Origin: Thiomargarita sp.
GTDB taxonomy: Bacteria > Pseudomonadota > Gammaproteobacteria > Beggiatoales > Beggiatoaceae
Reading direction: 5' to 3'
Length of the DNA: 17,787 nt
NCBI GenBank assembly: GCA_030635005.1
Contig: DAOVZS010000020.1
Location: 1 to 17,787, forward strand
Below are positions 15,437 through 17,787 of the stretch, piece after piece. The number at the start of each line of letters is the position of its first letter. The first letter of the stretch is position 1. Below the pieces are notes generated by a model, which ran no database searches, was not told the origin of the DNA, and saw only the letters and a list, made by a program, of their open reading frames with translations. Made by a program: the position numbers and the translations under genes.

Positions 15437-16346
15437 AAAACGTATTATTTTTGCAGGTACACCCGAATTTTCGGTGCCTTGTTTACACGCATTATTAGCA
15501 TCACAACATACCGTGTGTGCTGTGTATACCCAACCTGATCGTAAAGCAGGTAGAGGGCGTAAATTACAAGCAAGTCCCGTTAAATTAGCAGCCTTAGCAC
15601 AGGGTATTGAGGTATATCAACCTGTTAATTTAAAGACATCTGATGTGCAATCACAATTAGCGGCTTTACAGGCTGATGTCATGATAGTCGTTGCGTATGG
15701 ACTCTTATTACCTAAAGTTGTTTTAGAGATGCCCCGTTTAGGATGTGTTAATATTCATGCATCTTTATTACCGCGTTGGCGCGGGGCTGCTCCGATTCAA
15801 CGTGCTATATTAGCAGGTGATCAGAAGACGGGGATTACCTTAATGAAGATGGATGTCGGTTTAGATACAGGTGCCATAATCCAATGTCAGAGTTGTGATA
15901 TTTTGCCTGAGGATACGGGACAAACTTTACATGATCGTTTAGCGACAATGGGTGCAGATATTCTCATGAATGCAATAGATGATCTTGAACATTTACCCGT
16001 TACTGCACAAAATGACCGTCACATGACATATGCTAAAAAATTGCTGAAATCAGAAGCATCCTTAGATTGGAATAGCCCAGCGGATGTATTAGAACGTCAA
16101 GTACGTGCTTTTAATCCATGGCCTGTGTCACAAACGACACTCTTTAAACAAACGTTACGTATTTGGGAAGCACAGGCTTTACCTAATACAGGAATATCAG
16201 AATCCAATGGTAGTCTCATTCAATGTCACCGACAAGGTATTGATGTCATGACAAGTAAAGGTATTTTACGATTATTAACCGTTCAAAAAGCGGGCGGTAA
16301 GCCTATTTCAGTGGGTGATTTTTTGAACGCACATCATCCATCATGA
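15429..16346 (+). CDS. fmt: Methionyl-tRNA formyltransferase
   Basis: 305-residue enzyme that formylates Met-tRNA-fMet using 10-formyltetrahydrofolate, supplying the initiator tRNA. Catalytic residues Asn108, His110 ([20 protein letters not shown]) and Asp146 (MDVGLDTG) fall at the same numbers as in E. coli. The N-terminal [10 protein letters not shown] motif opens the Rossmann-like domain, and the C-terminal OB-like domain begins around 205, with AFNPWP at about 233-238. Length is close to the usual 310-315. The start overlaps def by 8 bp and the stop overlaps the rsmB start as ATGA, so all three are translationally coupled. Assignment is certain. Confidence 0.97.
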   Translation: MTKKRIIFAGTPEFSVPCLHALLASQHTVCAVYTQPDRKAGRGRKLQASPVKLAALAQGIEVYQPVNLKTSDVQSQLAALQADVMIVVAYGLLLPKVVLEMPRLGCVNIHASLLPRWRGAAPIQRAILAGDQKTGITLMKMDVGLDTGAIIQCQSCDILPEDTGQTLHDRLATMGADILMNAIDDLEHLPVTAQNDRHMTYAKKLLKSEASLDWNSPADVLERQVRAFNPWPVSQTTLFKQTLRIWEAQALPNTGISESNGSLIQCHRQGIDVMTSKGILRLLTVQKAGGKPISVGDFLNAHHPS

Positions 16347-17641
16347 ATGCTCGTAGCGCAGCCACAAAAATATTAACGCAAGTGATTGGACATCGCCATT
16401 CGTTATCAGAATGTTTGGATGTGTCAATGTTGACAGATGAACGTGAACGTGCCTTAGCACAAAGCTTATGTTATGGTGTATTACGTTGGTTACCCCGTTT
16501 AGAGGCCCTCTTAAAACGTTTACTCCAAAAGCCTCTTAAAACGAAAGATGTTGATATTCATGTATTATTGTTAATCGGATTATATCAGCATCTTTATTTA
16601 CGTATTCCTCCCCATGCAGCCACTGCCGCTACGGTGAATGTCACACGTGATTTGAAAAAAAAATGGGCAACAGGCTTAGTGAATGCGATTTTACGTAATT
16701 TTCAACGGCAACGTGACTCTTTATTAATAGAGATCGATGCACATCACAGTGTACGCTTAGCACATCCGTCTTGGTTTATTAAATATTTACAAAAAAATTG
16801 GGAAGCAGAATGGGAAAACATTGTGCTGGCGAATAATGTCCATCCCCCAATGACTTTACGCGTTAATGCGCGTGCATTATCACGTGAGACTTATTTTGAG
16901 CATTTACAAAAATCTGAGATTGTCGCAACTGCGACGCCTCATACTGAATATGGTATCACACTAGAACATGCCCTTAATGTTCAAGCACTCCCAGGATTTG
17001 CCCAAGGTTGGGTGTCAGTGCAAGATGGTGCTGCCCAATTAGCAGCACAATTGCTTGATGTTCCTGAAGGGGCACGCGTTTTAGATGCATGTGCTGCTCC
17101 GGGGGGCAAAACAGCACACTTATTAGAACATTATGACATTGATTATTTATTAGCGTTAGATAATCAAGCCGTGCGTGTGCAAAAATTAGAAGATACTTTG
17201 CAGCGTTTACAGTTATTTGCAGAAACACGGTGTGCAGATGCCTCTCAACCTGAGACGTGGTGGGATGGTCAGATGTTTGATCGCATACTCTTAGATGTAC
17301 CTTGTTCAGGTAGCGGTGTTATTCGGCGTCATCCTGATATTAAATATTTACGTCAAAAGAGTGATATCGCTACATTAAGTGCACAACAAGCACACTTACT
17401 TCAAGCCCTTTGGCCTTTACTGGCTCCCGGGGGTAAATTGTTATATATCACTTGCTCTGTTTTTGTCGAGGAGAATGACTTACAAATCCAGAATTTTTTA
17501 GCCAGGCATGATGATGCTGTTGACACAGTATTCACAGCAGATTGGGGTCATGCTCAGACGAGTGGACGACAAATCTTATCTGGTGAAAATAATATGGATG
17601 GTTTTTATTATGCCTGTCTTTCTAAAAAAACAATATCGTGA
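16343..17641 (+). CDS. rsmB: 16S rRNA (cytosine-967-C5)-methyltransferase RsmB
   Basis: 432-residue SAM-dependent methyltransferase (also Sun/Fmu) that makes m5C967 in 16S rRNA. An N-terminal NusB-like RNA-binding domain (about 1-130) is followed by the Rossmann-type catalytic domain. The SAM loop is DACAAPGGKT (248-257), motif IV is LDVPCSGSG (317-325) with Cys321, and motif VI is TCSVFVEEN (370-378) with catalytic Cys371. Both cysteines of the m5C mechanism are present. Motif IV reads VPC where APC is usual. It is joined to fmt by an ATGA overlap and its last 32 bp overlap the next gene. Confidence 0.96.
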   Translation: MNARSAATKILTQVIGHRHSLSECLDVSMLTDERERALAQSLCYGVLRWLPRLEALLKRLLQKPLKTKDVDIHVLLLIGLYQHLYLRIPPHAATAATVNVTRDLKKKWATGLVNAILRNFQRQRDSLLIEIDAHHSVRLAHPSWFIKYLQKNWEAEWENIVLANNVHPPMTLRVNARALSRETYFEHLQKSEIVATATPHTEYGITLEHALNVQALPGFAQGWVSVQDGAAQLAAQLLDVPEGARVLDACAAPGGKTAHLLEHYDIDYLLALDNQAVRVQKLEDTLQRLQLFAETRCADASQPETWWDGQMFDRILLDVPCSGSGVIRRHPDIKYLRQKSDIATLSAQQAHLLQALWPLLAPGGKLLYITCSVFVEENDLQIQNFLARHDDAVDTVFTADWGHAQTSGRQILSGENNMDGFYYACLSKKTIS

Positions 17642-17787
17642 TATTCATATTTTCATAGGATTCTGCTTGTTATTGGTATCTCATGTTGCCGTTGCCAACT
17701 TTTCAATACAGCAAGCCACAACGCATTTAGTGAATAACGTGTATTTATTAGATGCGCAGTTCAATTATGAACTAACTGAAAAAGCAA
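17610..17787 (+). CDS. DUF4390 family exported protein, 5' part only
   Basis: The first 59 codons of a gene that continues past the right edge. An N-terminal signal peptide is clear (hydrophobic core FIGFCLLLVSHVAVA, cleavage probably after AVA at residue 29). The mature start SIQQATTHLVNNVYLLDAQF leads into NYELTEKA, the type of opening strand seen in DUF4390 proteins. In many gammaproteobacteria a DUF4390 gene directly follows rsmB and precedes an NtrY-like histidine kinase, which supports the call. The ATG lies 32 bp inside rsmB in another frame, with no other Met codon available downstream in the visible part. Function is unknown. Confidence 0.65.
   Translation, partial: MPVFLKKQYRDIHIFIGFCLLLVSHVAVANFSIQQATTHLVNNVYLLDAQFNYELTEKA

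Overview
The window is AT-rich bacterial chromosome, almost wall-to-wall protein-coding. It carries 17 complete genes that I consider real, one gene cut by the right edge, and no RNA gene, insertion sequence, prophage or CRISPR array that I can see. Gene content and order point to a gammaproteobacterium: bamE and fur divergent, rluC and rne divergent, crcB upstream of serS, and def-fmt-rsmB followed by a DUF4390 gene. The low GC, the DUF3034 outer-membrane protein and the sensory cluster would fit a Thiotrichales/Beggiatoa-like lineage, but that placement is a low-confidence inference.

Layout. Bases 1-67 show no gene. A pteridine reductase (folM-like) and the lipoprotein gene bamE run leftward. 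The iron regulator fur runs rightward from a 71-bp divergent region that holds a Fur-box-like sequence over a bamE extended -10. After a 257-bp spacer with a good promoter comes a DUF3034 outer-membrane protein, closed by a GC-rich hairpin. A leftward block (sppA-crcB-DUF190-serS-sel1) is tightly packed, with ATGA or short overlaps at two junctions. rluC (leftward) and rne (rightward) are divergent from only 42 bp. rne ends nearly against yciK, which reads the other way.

The most interesting part is 9216-14857, a leftward four-gene unit under one strong sigma70-type promoter. In transcription order it holds (1) a 614-residue membrane protein joining a periplasmic Cache sensor domain to a region closely resembling a pentameric ligand-gated ion channel (Cys-loop/Pro-loop family, GLIC-like motifs, four C-terminal membrane segments), (2) a membrane protein with two Cache_2-type domains and no recognisable output domain, (3) a PPP-type metallophosphoesterase with a large insertion, and (4) yciK. 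Gaps between the first three genes are 5 and 2 nt. I propose this is a little-described sensory system linking extracellular ligand detection to ion flux and a cytoplasmic phosphatase. The ligand, the ion and the phosphatase substrate are unknown. A 6-bp inverted repeat inside its promoter and an 11-bp tandem repeat next to it look like regulator sites.

The right end is the housekeeping translation cluster def-fmt-rsmB-DUF4390, with overlapping genes throughout: peptide deformylase and methionyl-tRNA formyltransferase act on the N-formyl group at the two ends of translation initiation, and RsmB methylates 16S rRNA.
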